Part shown: in pieces, positions 7,876-16,318 of the stretch
Numbering within the stretch: position 1 is the first letter of the stretch
How the letters are laid out: the number at the start of each line of letters is the position of its first letter
NCBI GenBank assembly: GCA_017469265.1
Contig: JAFUGS010000010.1
Coordinates: 1 to 34,374 of the forward strand
DNA: 34,374 nucleotides
Source of the DNA: Clostridia bacterium
Lineage (GTDB): Bacteria; Bacillota; Clostridia; Christensenellales; Aristaeellaceae
Direction: 5' to 3'
The notes under the pieces: model-generated
What the model saw: the letters and a program-made list of their open reading frames with translations, nothing else
Told to the model about the DNA's origin: nothing
Databases searched by the model: none
Position numbers and translations under genes: made by a program

Positions 7876-9162
7876 ATGAAAAAACTGCTCAGCGCTGTTC
7901 TGGCCGTATTGCTGATCATCGGATCGGCGGCCGCTTTTTCCCGCGCGCGGGCGGAATCCGCCGGCGCCTTCCAGCCCAGGCTGGACCCGGCCACCAGCTG
8001 TGAAATCAAAGTGATCGGAAGCTATTCCAACTTTGAGGCGCTGGAAGCCGAGTTCGACAAGTTTAATACCTATTACCCTGACGTGGAACTGAGCTATATG
8101 AAGCCGGATGACTACAACAATCTGCTGGGCACCGTGCTGGAAAGCGACAACGCCCCGAATATCTTCTTCTCTTACCAGTGGATGTTCGGAAACGAGATGT
8201 ATCAGCAGGCCTTTGACCATATGGAGGATCTTGCGGATCCCCAGCTGGGTCTGGATCTGGGCTGCCTCCGCTCCAGCCTTCTGCGCTACGAGGCGGACGG
8301 CCGCCTGCTGATGGTGCCGATCTTCGCGAGAAACTACGGCATGCTGGTGAACAACGATCTGTTCGCGAAGGAAGGGCTCCGGGTTCCCGGCACCTGGGAC
8401 GAGCTGCTGGCCGTATGCGCAGCCTTCCTCGACAAAGGCTATGCCAGCCCCATGATGGGTTACAGCGCGGATGCCTCCGGCTGCATGATGAACAGCCTGG
8501 TGTATCCGGATGTCGTGGCCGCCCTGGCCGGTGATCCGGAAGCGCTCCGAGCCGCCAACGCCCTCGAGCCCACCGCGGGCGAATACATGCGGCATGGCCT
8601 GGAGGCGATGACGCAGCTGATTAAGAATGGCTATATCAATCTGGAAAAATGCAATGAAATCGGCGACAATTACACGCAGGTCATTCTCCGCTTCTTTGAG
8701 GGCGACGTCCCCATGATGATCTGCACGGGGGATACCGTTTCCGGGACCGAAAAACGGGAAAGCCAGTCCGAGGCCTTTTCCAAATCGCCTTTCACCTATT
8801 CCTTCGCGCCCATCCCGCTGTCGGATGCCGGTGGATATTTTATTGACAGTCCCTCCGTCCAGTTTTCCGTCAACAAAACCTGCGAGAATCTGGACATGAC
8901 CAACGAGTTTATGCGTTTTCTGATCTCCCGCCAGGAGTTAAACGAGATGGCTTCCATCAAGCGCCTGCTGACCACGACGACGGATTTGTCCTTCGACGCC
9001 GTGTACGCGCCCTTCAGCCAGGTTCCCGCGGAGCGGAATCTCTGCCCGGAGCTGATGGGCATCACGGATCCCCTGGCCGTGCAGGTGCGGAACGCGTCCT
9101 ATCTGGTCGGAAGCGGAGCCCTCACCGTTGATGAGGCCGTCAGCCGGTACGGATCCTTCTAA
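7876..9162 (+). CDS. extracellular solute-binding protein of a carbohydrate ABC transporter, orphan
   Basis: A 428-residue exported protein of the family 1 sugar-binding type (MalE-like fold), expected to bind an oligosaccharide outside the cell. A signal peptide covers about residues 1-27 (MKKLLSAVLAVLLIIGSAAA, ending near ARAES) and has no lipobox Cys. Family features are an N-terminal strand IKVIGSYSNFEALEAEFDKF, the hinge motif KEGLRVPGTWDELLAVCAAF and the late segment QFSVNKTCENLDMTNEFMRFLISRQ in two pieces. No permease or ATPase genes adjoin, so it must work with components encoded elsewhere or serve as a sensor. GAGGAGG stands before the ATG, and a clear promoter and terminator make it monocistronic. 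Confidence 0.85.
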   Translation: MKKLLSAVLAVLLIIGSAAAFSRARAESAGAFQPRLDPATSCEIKVIGSYSNFEALEAEFDKFNTYYPDVELSYMKPDDYNNLLGTVLESDNAPNIFFSYQWMFGNEMYQQAFDHMEDLADPQLGLDLGCLRSSLLRYEADGRLLMVPIFARNYGMLVNNDLFAKEGLRVPGTWDELLAVCAAFLDKGYASPMMGYSADASGCMMNSLVYPDVVAALAGDPEALRAANALEPTAGEYMRHGLEAMTQLIKNGYINLEKCNEIGDNYTQVILRFFEGDVPMMICTGDTVSGTEKRESQSEAFSKSPFTYSFAPIPLSDAGGYFIDSPSVQFSVNKTCENLDMTNEFMRFLISRQELNEMASIKRLLTTTTDLSFDAVYAPFSQVPAERNLCPELMGITDPLAVQVRNASYLVGSGALTVDEAVSRYGSF

Positions 9163-9236
9163 GCGGCATTTATCCCGCGCCGGAAGCCGATGCTTCCGGG
9201 CTGAACCGCCGGGGTGGCAAAAGATACGGGCATGAA

Positions 9237-9277
9237 AGCGGCTCGATGGCATCATTCATCGAGCCGCTTATTGTTTT
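9237..9277 (+). terminator. intrinsic terminator after the orphan binding-protein gene
   Basis: A perfect 12-bp stem AGCGGCTCGATG/CATCGAGCCGCT (9237-9248 with 9257-9268) has an 8-base loop and is followed by TATTGTTTT. An 8-bp hairpin CCGGAAGC/GCTTCCGG (9180-9187 with 9192-9199) lies just upstream. The structure may also help stop the convergent minus-strand gene. Confidence 0.8.
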
Positions 9278-9405
9278 GGGCGAAAAGGGATTGTCCCCCT
9301 GTTTATATGGCCTCATCCGCCGCGGCCCTTTCCTCCGGGGCCGGCATCACGCGCGGCCGTCTTCCGTCAGCCGCGGCGCTTTCGTCCGCCGCTTCGGCCG
9401 CCGAT

Positions 9406-11322
9406 TCAGTTTCCCGCTTCCCGGATGAGTGTCAGGGCCGCGGCCTGGTTGTCCGGGCCGATGTACAGCTCCGATTCCGCCTCTTCCCTGAATCCCTCCG
9501 GCATATCGATCACCTGCACATGGTACCGGTCGGGTTCCAGCCGCGCCGAAACAATCCCGTCCTCATCGGAGGGCTCGCTGTTCCGGCAGGTTGTATCCGT
9601 ACAGAAGGCCAGCATCACCCCCGCGGCCGGATCGCCGTTCTGGTCCGTGATGACAACCGTATAGGTCCGTTTGTCCGCGGCGTCTCCGCCGCCCATCGGG
9701 ATCAGCAGCTGTCCGGCCGTCTCCGTCGCAGGCTGCATGACGGTCCGTTCTCCTTCCGTCCGGCCATCGTCCTCCCCCAGGGCGGAGCGGTACAGCTCCG
9801 CCATCTGGTCATACGTCAGCGGGGCCTGGGCGTTGTAGGTCACCACGCCCTGTCTGTCCAGGACAATGGTCTGGGGCATGGCGTCCGACGCGTTCAGCAG
9901 GGGCAGGAGGCCCTTTTCCCGGCTGTCCAGCGCGAAATCCAGATGTTCCCAGCCCTTGCCGGCCAGGAAATCCCGGGCTTTGCCGGCTCCCGCCCAGTGA
10001 TGCACGGCCAGGATTTCCACATCGGGGTGCTCCCTCCCGAACCGCTCAAAATCGGGAAGCTCCTCCAAGCAGGGCGCGCAGGTAACTGCCCAGAAATTGA
10101 TCATCACCACGCGGCCCCGGTAATCCGACAGCCGGAAGCTTTCTCCGCTGAGCAGCTCCGTGGAAAAGTCCGGTGCCTGCTCACCGACTTCCGTACCGGT
10201 CATCAGATCCGGGGCGCTGTCCGCTTCCCTTTCCGCGTCGGCCGCCCCCACGGCGGAACCGGATGGGCCCATCCGCGGCGAAATCAGGTTAAACCAGGCC
10301 ATGGCCAACGCCAGCGCCGCGAGGGCGATGCCCCAGGCGATCCGCCCGGCCTTTCTCCGCTTCCGGAGCGCCGGTTCCGGGTCCGCGTTTTTCCCGGTTT
10401 CAGGCCCTTTCAGGGTGATTCTTCCGCATTTCAGCGCGATGGCCCCCTGATCGCACGCGGCAATGCATTTTCCGCAGGAGATGCATTCATGATCCCCCAC
10501 ATGTCGGACATCCATCGGGCACCTGGCCGCGCACTGGCCGCAGTCGACACACCGGTCCGGATTCACCTTCACCCCGGTCAGGGCAAAGCGGTTGAAAAAG
10601 CCGTAGATCGCGCCCAGCGGGCAGATAAACCGGCAGAAAGCGCGGAAGCAGAATACACAGAGCAGCCCGATTCCCAGCATGATGATCCACTTGCCGGTGA
10701 ACAGCGCCCGCAGCTGGCCAAAGGAGGAGCTGTTCGCGGGGCTCTGCAGGAGGCCCACCGCCCCCTCCAGGGTGCCGGCCGGACAGATGTATTTGCAGAA
10801 AGCCGGCAGGATGATCCCTTTTCCCGCACCCCAGATCAGCGGAACCGCGACCACAAACACCGCCAGGAAAACATATTTCAGGGAAGACAGCTTCCGGGTC
10901 ACGCCGCTTTTGCGGATCTTGGGGGTGGGAATCCTGTGCAGCAACTCCTGCACCAGCCCCATGGGGCAGATCCAGCCGCAGACGGTCCGGCCCAGCATGA
11001 CCCCGAACAGGGCCAGGATCCCCATCACGTACCAGGGCGCCGTGTGCCCCGCCGCGTTCAGGGCGTTCTGCAGGGCCCCCAGGGGGCAGCTGCCGATGGC
11101 CCCCGGGCAGGAATAGCAGTTGAGGCCCGGCACGCAGGCGGCCTTCAGGTTCCCCGAATAAAGATGGCCGTCGACAAAACCCTTCAGATTCGCGTTGTAC
11201 AGCAGCGCGGCATACAGCTGCACCAGCCGGCGTCCGGCGGGCCTTCCCCGCTTTTTTTGTCCGGTTTCCCGGCTGTTCTTTTTCTTATCCAAGGCCAACA
11301 CACTCCATACAGATGACCGCAC
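9406..11322 (-). CDS. NapH/CcoG-like Fe-S membrane protein fused to a TlpA-like thioredoxin domain
   Basis: A 638-residue multidomain redox protein. Residues 40-250 hold several membrane segments with CP-type cysteine motifs: CYSCPGAIGSCP (69-80), CGWICP (115-120), CKYICP (176-181) and CRFICP (230-235). Two ferredoxin-type 4Fe-4S sites follow (C258, C261, C264, C268 and C280, C283, C286, C290). A further membrane segment (about 326-345) leads to a TlpA/AhpC-type thioredoxin domain with active site CAPC (415-418), then an Ig-like tail (about 570-638). I infer electron transfer from the cytosol through the membrane to an extracytoplasmic disulfide. The GTG start at 11322 overlaps the upstream CXXC gene by 38 bp and lacks a clear ribosome binding site; TTG at 11292 is an alternative. 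Coupled translation is likely. Confidence 0.82.
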   Translation of the reverse strand: MRSSVWSVLALDKKKNSRETGQKKRGRPAGRRLVQLYAALLYNANLKGFVDGHLYSGNLKAACVPGLNCYSCPGAIGSCPLGALQNALNAAGHTAPWYVMGILALFGVMLGRTVCGWICPMGLVQELLHRIPTPKIRKSGVTRKLSSLKYVFLAVFVVAVPLIWGAGKGIILPAFCKYICPAGTLEGAVGLLQSPANSSSFGQLRALFTGKWIIMLGIGLLCVFCFRAFCRFICPLGAIYGFFNRFALTGVKVNPDRCVDCGQCAARCPMDVRHVGDHECISCGKCIAACDQGAIALKCGRITLKGPETGKNADPEPALRKRRKAGRIAWGIALAALALAMAWFNLISPRMGPSGSAVGAADAEREADSAPDLMTGTEVGEQAPDFSTELLSGESFRLSDYRGRVVMINFWAVTCAPCLEELPDFERFGREHPDVEILAVHHWAGAGKARDFLAGKGWEHLDFALDSREKGLLPLLNASDAMPQTIVLDRQGVVTYNAQAPLTYDQMAELYRSALGEDDGRTEGERTVMQPATETAGQLLIPMGGGDAADKRTYTVVITDQNGDPAAGVMLAFCTDTTCRNSEPSDEDGIVSARLEPDRYHVQVIDMPEGFREEAESELYIGPDNQAAALTLIREAGN

Positions 11323-11749
11323 CTTTGGCCAGCACGTCCTCCAGGCCTCCGTTCAGGATTCCCGCGACGATCAGCACGGCCGCCAGAACCAGGATAGCCG
11401 CCCGCAGATACATTTCCCGGGGGCCCGCCTGCTGGTGAACCGCCCGGTCCCGGAGGCCGCCCAGGCTTCGCAGCAGCTTTTCGTCCCGGACGGGTCGGTC
11501 CTGGTTTTCATCCCGGATGCCCAGAATCAGTCCGCCGACGGTCATTCCCAGGCTCCCGAAAAGCAGCGGAAGAATCGGCAGCAGCCTGGCCGCTGCCCTC
11601 TCCGGGGTAAAAATGCTGTAAAACAGATCGCCCGCCGCCTGCCTGGCGGTTCCCTCCAGGTACAGCGACAGCGCGGCGGCGGCCAGAAGCCCCGCCGTCG
11701 CGGCGCATAGGACGGACTGAACGATCAGAAAAGCCTTTCTTCCTTTCAC
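11285..11749 (-). CDS. small membrane protein with C-terminal CD1871A-like CXXC motif
   Basis: The start is placed at GTG 11749 because GGGAGGT (11758-11764) stands eight bases before it; longer frames up to 11830 lack a ribosome binding site. The 154-residue product has about three membrane segments (early FLIVQSVLCAATAGLLAAAA, a middle LLPILPLLFGSLGMTVGGLI, and the last AAILVLAAVLIVAGIL). It ends in EDVLAKGAVICMECVGLG. That ending matches the short 'CD1871A family CXXC-motif' proteins as I remember them (pattern ...ICLECIGIG), which often neighbour 4Fe-4S membrane proteins. The CMEC pair could exchange electrons or disulfides with the Fe-S/thioredoxin fusion encoded directly downstream and overlapping. 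The function is not established. Confidence 0.65.
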   Translation of the reverse strand: MKGRKAFLIVQSVLCAATAGLLAAAALSLYLEGTARQAAGDLFYSIFTPERAAARLLPILPLLFGSLGMTVGGLILGIRDENQDRPVRDEKLLRSLGGLRDRAVHQQAGPREMYLRAAILVLAAVLIVAGILNGGLEDVLAKGAVICMECVGLG

Positions 11750-11832
11750 GCGGCATACCTCCCACGCCTCCGCCATCAATAGCCCGCGGTCACGCGTCGA
11801 ACGCGGCGGACAAAACCGCGTTCCTTTCACTC

Positions 11833-11841
11833 AGTATACCA
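11833..11841 (-). promoter_or_regulatory. candidate extended -10 promoter of the CXXC/Fe-S operon
   Basis: The minus strand reads TGGTATACT, an extended -10 element, about 80 bp before the chosen start. No good -35 is seen. Confidence 0.4.
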
Positions 11842-11876
11842 TAATCGCCGCGCCGCCGCTACTGCCGGGCCTGTCC

Positions 11877-11905
11877 TTGAGCGCAAACCCTTTTTATGGT
11901 ACAAT
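11877..11905 (+). promoter_or_regulatory. sigma-A-type promoter of the amidohydrolase gene
   Basis: TTGAGC (11877-11882) and TACAAT (11900-11905) are separated by 17 bp. The start near 11912 gives a leader of about 70 nt with GAGAGGCGGGAG before the ATG. Confidence 0.65.
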
Positions 11906-11983
11906 AACACCCGGTTTTCGTCACGGGGCCGCGCCGGTAAAGGTCCGCGGCCCGAAACGAACAGAGAGAGGCGGGAGAATTGC

Positions 11984-13579
11984 ATGCGGCAGCTGCTGAA
12001 AAACGCGAAAATCTATGACGGTACCGGGGCGGAGCCCTTCACAGGCGATATCCTGATCGAGCAGGATCGGATCGCGAAAATCGCCCCCTCCATTGATCTG
12101 CCCGCGGACAGCGTGATGGATCTGCGGGGGCTCTCCGTGTCGTCGGGCTTTATCGACGGGCACTCTCATAATGACTGGTTCGCCATCCGGAAGGATCCCC
12201 TGCCCTTCTTCCGTCCTTTTCTCTATCAGGGGATTACCACCTTCGTCACGGGAAACTGCGGGATTTCCGAAATCGGCTTTGAGGGGAACTGCCCGTATGT
12301 GGACAAGCTTGGCGGGGGTCTGTTTGGCTTTGAGAATACCACGGGCCAGTACGGAACCGCGGAAGCATATTTCCATGCCACGGACCGGAATATGCCCTGC
12401 AACATGGCCGTGCTGGTGGGCCACTGTTCCGCCAGGGCGGCTGTCGGCGGCAATGAAAACCGGAAGCTGACCCCGGAGGAGGAAGCGCGGATGCTCGCCA
12501 TTCTGGAAAAAGCCCTCCAGCAGGGCGCCGCCGGCATTTCCCTGGGCCTGATGTATGAGCCCGGCCTGTACGCGGACGTGGAGGAGCTGAAAAAGGTCGC
12601 GGCCCTCTGCGTGAAGTACGATAAGCCGCTGACGGTTCATCCCCGGGCGGAGTCCAAGGTGTCCATGGCGTATCCCCAGCTGCTGGGGCGCTCCCATCTG
12701 CTTCGCGCCTTCGACGAGCTGGTGGAAATCTCCAGGGGGACAAACCTCAAGCTGCAGTACTCCCACGCGATCTTTGTCGGCCGCCATTCCTTCGGCGCGA
12801 AGGAGGAACTGCTCCGCATGATGGATCAGCTTCGGGCGGAAGGCGTGGATGTCATGTTTGATATCTACAATGAGTGCCTCGGCGTTTCCGTGATTACGGT
12901 CATTCTGCCGGCCTGGTATCAGGGCATGTCTCCTGAGGAAAGGAAAAAGCCCCTGAACCGGCTGAAGCTGGCGGTGCTGGTCAAAGCCTCCGCCATGCTG
13001 CTGGGCTTTGATTTCCCCGACATTCAGGTGGCCTATATCGGCCCGGGATATGAGCGCTATGAAGGGAAAAGCGTCCATGACATCGCGAAGGAAGAGGGCC
13101 TCAGCGATCTGAAGGCGTATCTCATGCTGTGCGAGAAAAGCGGTTTCAAGGGCCGTGTAAACATGGGTCCCTATTCCACCCCGCAGGTCATCTCTGAATT
13201 CGAGCGCAACGAGCACTGCCTTTACATGACGGATGCCTGGGTGGAGGAGCACGGCGTCCAGAACCCGGCGATCTACGACTGTTTTCCCAAATTTCTCCGG
13301 GATTCCCTGCTCGGCACCGGCGACACCATGCCGAACACCATCCGCCGCATGACCGGCGCCACCGCGGACCGGTTCATGCTCAAGGACCGCGGATATCTGA
13401 AGGAAGGGTACTTCGCGGATCTGACCGTTTTCAACGAGGAGGAAATCCGGAAAGCGGTGCCGGATCAGCAGCGCTCTTTTGGCATCGAAAAGGTTTTCAT
13501 CAACGGAAACCTGATCCTGAGCCACGGGGAGCTGGACGAGCGCACGCTGCAAACCTCAGGGCGCGCCATCCCGGTCTAA
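11984..13579 (+). CDS. D-aminoacylase-type amidohydrolase (N-acyl-D-amino-acid deacylase family)
   Basis: A 531-residue cytosolic enzyme of the amidohydrolase superfamily; no signal peptide is seen. An N-terminal beta sandwich (LLKNAKIYDGTG..GDILIEQDRI) leads into the metal-binding FIDGHSHND (H60, H62). Then come TGNCGIS (C92, matching the zinc-ligand Cys of D-aminoacylases), VHPRAE (H218), YSHAIF (H260) and a late TDAW (D416), the expected catalytic Asp. It ends with GYFADLTVFNEEE and VFINGNLI, as in the family. The likely reaction is hydrolysis of N-acyl-D-amino acids, or of a related cyclic or dipeptide amide, perhaps from cell wall turnover. The substrate cannot be read from sequence. It probably forms an operon with the secreted protein gene 39 bp downstream. 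Confidence 0.85.
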   Translation: MRQLLKNAKIYDGTGAEPFTGDILIEQDRIAKIAPSIDLPADSVMDLRGLSVSSGFIDGHSHNDWFAIRKDPLPFFRPFLYQGITTFVTGNCGISEIGFEGNCPYVDKLGGGLFGFENTTGQYGTAEAYFHATDRNMPCNMAVLVGHCSARAAVGGNENRKLTPEEEARMLAILEKALQQGAAGISLGLMYEPGLYADVEELKKVAALCVKYDKPLTVHPRAESKVSMAYPQLLGRSHLLRAFDELVEISRGTNLKLQYSHAIFVGRHSFGAKEELLRMMDQLRAEGVDVMFDIYNECLGVSVITVILPAWYQGMSPEERKKPLNRLKLAVLVKASAMLLGFDFPDIQVAYIGPGYERYEGKSVHDIAKEEGLSDLKAYLMLCEKSGFKGRVNMGPYSTPQVISEFERNEHCLYMTDAWVEEHGVQNPAIYDCFPKFLRDSLLGTGDTMPNTIRRMTGATADRFMLKDRGYLKEGYFADLTVFNEEEIRKAVPDQQRSFGIEKVFINGNLILSHGELDERTLQTSGRAIPV

Positions 13580-13618
13580 GGAAAACCGGAGATAAATCAT
13601 CACGAGGAGGAATTGAAG

Positions 13619-14929
13619 ATGAAACGGTTTGCGTTATTTGTGTTCGCGGCGGTCATGATGCTGGCCGCCATGTCCTTTGCAGAATCACCCGACCTTTTCG
13701 CCCGGCAGGACGGGAAGGAGTTCGAGTCCTCCAGCGGGGCCGTCGAGGGACAGCGGAGCGCCATCCAGGGCAGCTTCCAGGACGGCTGCTATGTGCTGAC
13801 GGTGCCCCAGAACGGCGCCGGCGAATGGCGCGCGGATGAAATGGCCCAGGATCCTTCCGTCGTAAAGCTGGCCGAAGCTTCCGAAGCGGATGGCGTTTAC
13901 ACCGCCCGGTATGAACCGGCGGGGGATGGCGAGGCTACGATTTCGCTCCGCCATTTCAGCGTCTTCGGCGTCTGCGATGAGCTGCACACCTTTGACCTGC
14001 TGGTTTCGGGCGGCCAGATCACGGAGGTTACCGGCGGATCCTATACCGCTTCTCCCGATGAGGCGGAGCTGGATCCCTCCTTCTCCGGGGAATGGCTGGA
14101 GAAGGATACGCAGTTTACGGCCCTGAACGTTTCGAAAAACGAGGAGGGCGGCTGGAATGTGGCGATTTCCTCCCCCATGACCCACGGCGCCTGGATCATC
14201 CGGGCGACCGCCTACTATGACTGCGAGGAAAACGCCTTTGTCTACGCGAACGGCGTAAAGAATGACCTGACCCCCGAGACGGAAAGCGGGGAAACCGAAG
14301 CGGCCGGAAATCTCTGGGGAACCCTCCGGTTTGCCGTCGAGGACGAAAACCTGCTGCTGGAATGGTACGGCATGGAGGCCTCCGACAATCAGATCGTCCT
14401 GTTTGAAAAGCAGCCCGGGCTTCCGCCCTATGCCTACCCCGGCGATGATCCCATCGAAGGGGCCATCGCCAACAGCCTGGCCGGCGGAGAGGAAGCCGGA
14501 AACTATCTGACCGCGCCCGGCTATGTGACCATTCCCTGCGTCATCATCCACAAAACGGAAATGATCGACGATGCCCACGCGAAGGTATACGGTTCCTTCT
14601 GGATTCTGAACTATGTGAAGGAAGGCGACGTGCTGAAGAATCTCTCCGGCGGGGAATATCCGGCCGTCGTCACCCTTGAAAAAGCGAATGATGAATGGAC
14701 GCTGACTTCCATGGAAGTTGCCGGCGACGGCGACGACTATGCCGCGGACATCCGTCGCTTCGCGGACGGCGACAAGGAGCTGGAGGAAAAGTATTTCTCC
14801 GGATCGGACCTGCTCTCCGCGGAAAACCAGGCCATCCGGACGCGGCAGATCAAGGCGTATGTGGAAGCCAACGGGCTGGCCATCACGGCGTATCAGGATT
14901 ACGGCTGGGATCCCGTCAGCCTGGACTGA
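13619..14929 (+). CDS. secreted protein of unknown function
   Basis: The start is ATG 13619, eight bases after GAGGAGG; a TTG two codons earlier lies too close. The product is 436 residues with a signal peptide (MKRFALFVFAAVMMLAAMSF, cleavage near FAES) and no lipobox or wall anchor. The mature part is acidic and beta-rich. It shows a first half with Gly/Asp-rich strands (about 25-150), a middle module with GGWNVAISSPMTHGAWIIRA (about 175-200), and a late region (IPCVIIHKTEMIDDAHAKVYGSF, in pieces) followed by an NTF2-like-looking helix-strand pattern. I do not recognise a family. It lies downstream of the amidohydrolase gene and upstream of a terminator, so the two are probably co-transcribed. 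Confidence 0.7.
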   Translation: MKRFALFVFAAVMMLAAMSFAESPDLFARQDGKEFESSSGAVEGQRSAIQGSFQDGCYVLTVPQNGAGEWRADEMAQDPSVVKLAEASEADGVYTARYEPAGDGEATISLRHFSVFGVCDELHTFDLLVSGGQITEVTGGSYTASPDEAELDPSFSGEWLEKDTQFTALNVSKNEEGGWNVAISSPMTHGAWIIRATAYYDCEENAFVYANGVKNDLTPETESGETEAAGNLWGTLRFAVEDENLLLEWYGMEASDNQIVLFEKQPGLPPYAYPGDDPIEGAIANSLAGGEEAGNYLTAPGYVTIPCVIIHKTEMIDDAHAKVYGSFWILNYVKEGDVLKNLSGGEYPAVVTLEKANDEWTLTSMEVAGDGDDYAADIRRFADGDKELEEKYFSGSDLLSAENQAIRTRQIKAYVEANGLAITAYQDYGWDPVSLD

Positions 14930-14950
14930 CCCCTCCAGCCGGACAGACCA

Positions 14951-14994
14951 AACGGCAGGGATGCGAACAAAAGCACCCCTGCCGTTTTCTTTTA
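14951..14994 (+). terminator. intrinsic terminator of the amidohydrolase operon
   Basis: A 10-bp stem AACGGCAGGG/CCCTGCCGTT (14951-14960 with 14977-14986) is followed by TTCTTTTA. A very similar hairpin occurs at 16384-16419. Confidence 0.85.
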
Positions 14995-15000
14995 TACGCT

Positions 15001-15096
15001 TTATTCCGCGGAGTTTTTTTTCGCGCCAGGCATACGGATCACGCCGCAGGCACAGAGAAACAGCATCAGCGGGCCGATACACAGATTGCCCGTCAT
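15001..15096 (-). CDS. very small membrane peptide downstream of the chromate transporter genes
   Basis: A 31-codon frame begins at ATG 15096, four bases after the stop of the second chromate-transporter gene. The peptide has one hydrophobic stretch (CIGPLMLFLCACGVIRM) with three Cys and a charged tail (KKNSAE). A weak AAAGAG precedes the start, so translation would depend on coupling. I do not recognise it. It could be an accessory subunit, or chance reading through the 3' end of the operon. Confidence 0.35.
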   Translation of the reverse strand: MTGNLCIGPLMLFLCACGVIRMPGAKKNSAE

Positions 15097-15100
15097 CTCT

Positions 15101-15670
15101 TTAAATCCATTGGAATCCGTATCCAGCCGCAAGGCCGATCACCGCGGAAAGGCAGATAATCAGGATCGGATGTACTTTTCTGAACGCCAGTACCGTCATC
15201 AGCGCGAACACGGCTAACGAAACATACAACGCCGCGTCGGAAAACACGGACAGGGATATACCGTCAGGGAAAAAAACCGTCTTCCCCACAGAGACCGCGG
15301 CCGCGCCGATGAGGCCGACGACCGCCGGCTTTAACCCTGACATGCATCGCGAAACGATTTTGCTGTTTCTGAATTTTTCGAAGCTCTTTGCAACGATCAG
15401 GATCACGATGAAGGATGGAAGAATCACGCCAAGGGTAGCGCAAAACGAACCGAATAATCCCCCTGCCGTCATGCCGACATACGTGGACATATTCACCGCG
15501 AACGGTCCCGGCGTACTCTCACTGACCGCGATAAAATTGACGAGTTCCTCCCCTGTCAGCCAGCCGTGCGCGGCCACCTCGGATTGAATAAGCGGCAGCA
15601 TGGCATATCCGCCGCCGAAAGTAAAAGCGCCGATTTTGAAGAAAGTCCAGAACAGTTCCAGAAAAATCAT
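15101..15670 (-). CDS. chrA: chromate transporter half-protein, second subunit
   Basis: A 189-residue membrane protein of the short-chain CHR family. The ATG at 15670 is chosen: it overlaps the stop of the upstream subunit (ATGA) and has GGGAGG nearby; the frame is open 22 codons further back. The diagnostic motif FKIGAFTFGGGYAMLPLIQSE is present (quoted in full it is 21 residues; the core is GAFTFGGGYAMLPLIQ), followed by SESTPGPFAVNMSTYVG and about five or six hydrophobic segments. Paired short CHR proteins form heteromeric transporters for chromate or sulfate-like oxyanions; the physiological substrate is unproven. It is the second gene of the operon. Its base composition is lower in GC than its neighbours. 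Confidence 0.85.
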   Translation of the reverse strand: MIFLELFWTFFKIGAFTFGGGYAMLPLIQSEVAAHGWLTGEELVNFIAVSESTPGPFAVNMSTYVGMTAGGLFGSFCATLGVILPSFIVILIVAKSFEKFRNSKIVSRCMSGLKPAVVGLIGAAAVSVGKTVFFPDGISLSVFSDAALYVSLAVFALMTVLAFRKVHPILIICLSAVIGLAAGYGFQWI

Positions 15671-16218
15671 TTCCGCGTCCTCCCCACCAGAAGCGGACTG
15701 ACGAGCCCAAGGACCGCGCAGCCGATGATCACCCACAGAACACGGATGTTGAACACAGCCACCGCGATAAAGGCCAGGGCCATGATCAAATATGACATCA
15801 GTCCCTTTTTATTTTGCTGATACATGGACCACAGGGCCTTGATAATCAGTGCGAGAACACCGGCACGAATGCCCCAGAATGCGTATCTTACCGCCGCCAG
15901 ATTCTGAAATGCTCTCAGCACAAAAGAGATGGCGACGATAATGATAAAAGAAGGCATCACGACTCCGACCGTAGATAATAAAGCGCCCCCAAAGCCGGCC
16001 GTCCTGTAACCGACAAAGGTGGCGGCATTGATGGCAATGGGACCGGGCGTGGACTCCGCGATGGCGACAATTTCAAGAATGTCTTCGTCCGTCATCCATT
16101 TTTTCTTCTCTACAATCTCTTTTTGAATCAGCGGAATCATCGCGTATCCGCCGCCAAAGGTAAACGCGCCGATTTTCAGGAAGGTAAAAAAGAGTGAGAA
16201 CACTTTATGATTCTTCAT
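15667..16218 (-). CDS. chrA: chromate transporter half-protein, first subunit
   Basis: A 183-residue short-chain CHR family membrane protein. It has the conserved GAFTFGGGYAMIPLIQKE, AESTPGPIAINAATFVG and VGVVMPSFIIIVAISF segments, then further hydrophobic helices. It should form the export pump with the second subunit, with which it shares an ATGA overlap. The start is ATG 16218. The nearest GGAG is 14 bases away, but the ATG overlaps the TGA of a 13-codon leader frame, so translation may be handed on from upstream mini-ORFs. A longer in-frame N-terminus (to 16314) is possible on paper but looks non-family. Confidence 0.85.
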   Translation of the reverse strand: MKNHKVFSLFFTFLKIGAFTFGGGYAMIPLIQKEIVEKKKWMTDEDILEIVAIAESTPGPIAINAATFVGYRTAGFGGALLSTVGVVMPSFIIIVAISFVLRAFQNLAAVRYAFWGIRAGVLALIIKALWSMYQQNKKGLMSYLIMALAFIAVAVFNIRVLWVIIGCAVLGLVSPLLVGRTRK

Positions 16219-16318
16219 ATGCTTTCGTGTTTCTCCTTTTGTTTTGTCCGAATCATGGCCGTAATCCCGGCGGCCGGCACCCGCCGTGTCCATAGCTGTC
16301 AGCGATTCCGGCAAACAT
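16215..16318 (-). other. two overlapping leader mini-ORFs before the chromate transporter genes
   Basis: ATG 16318 has an ideal GGAGGT (16327-16332) eight bases upstream and encodes 21 residues starting MFAGIADSYG. Its TGA (16253-16255) overlaps the ATG (16254-16256) of a second frame of 13 residues (MIRTKQKEKHESI). The TGA of that frame (16215-16217) overlaps the transporter ATG (16216-16218). The chain ATGA-ATGA would couple ribosomes from the good Shine-Dalgarno site to the transporter. Whether the peptides are made or regulate expression is unknown. Confidence 0.4.

Noticed and set aside
9214-11316. A 700-codon plus-strand frame opposite the Fe-S/thioredoxin gene
   Set aside because: The opposite strand carries clear 4Fe-4S, CP and CAPC motifs. 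The plus-strand reading is low-complexity Arg/Gln/His-rich.
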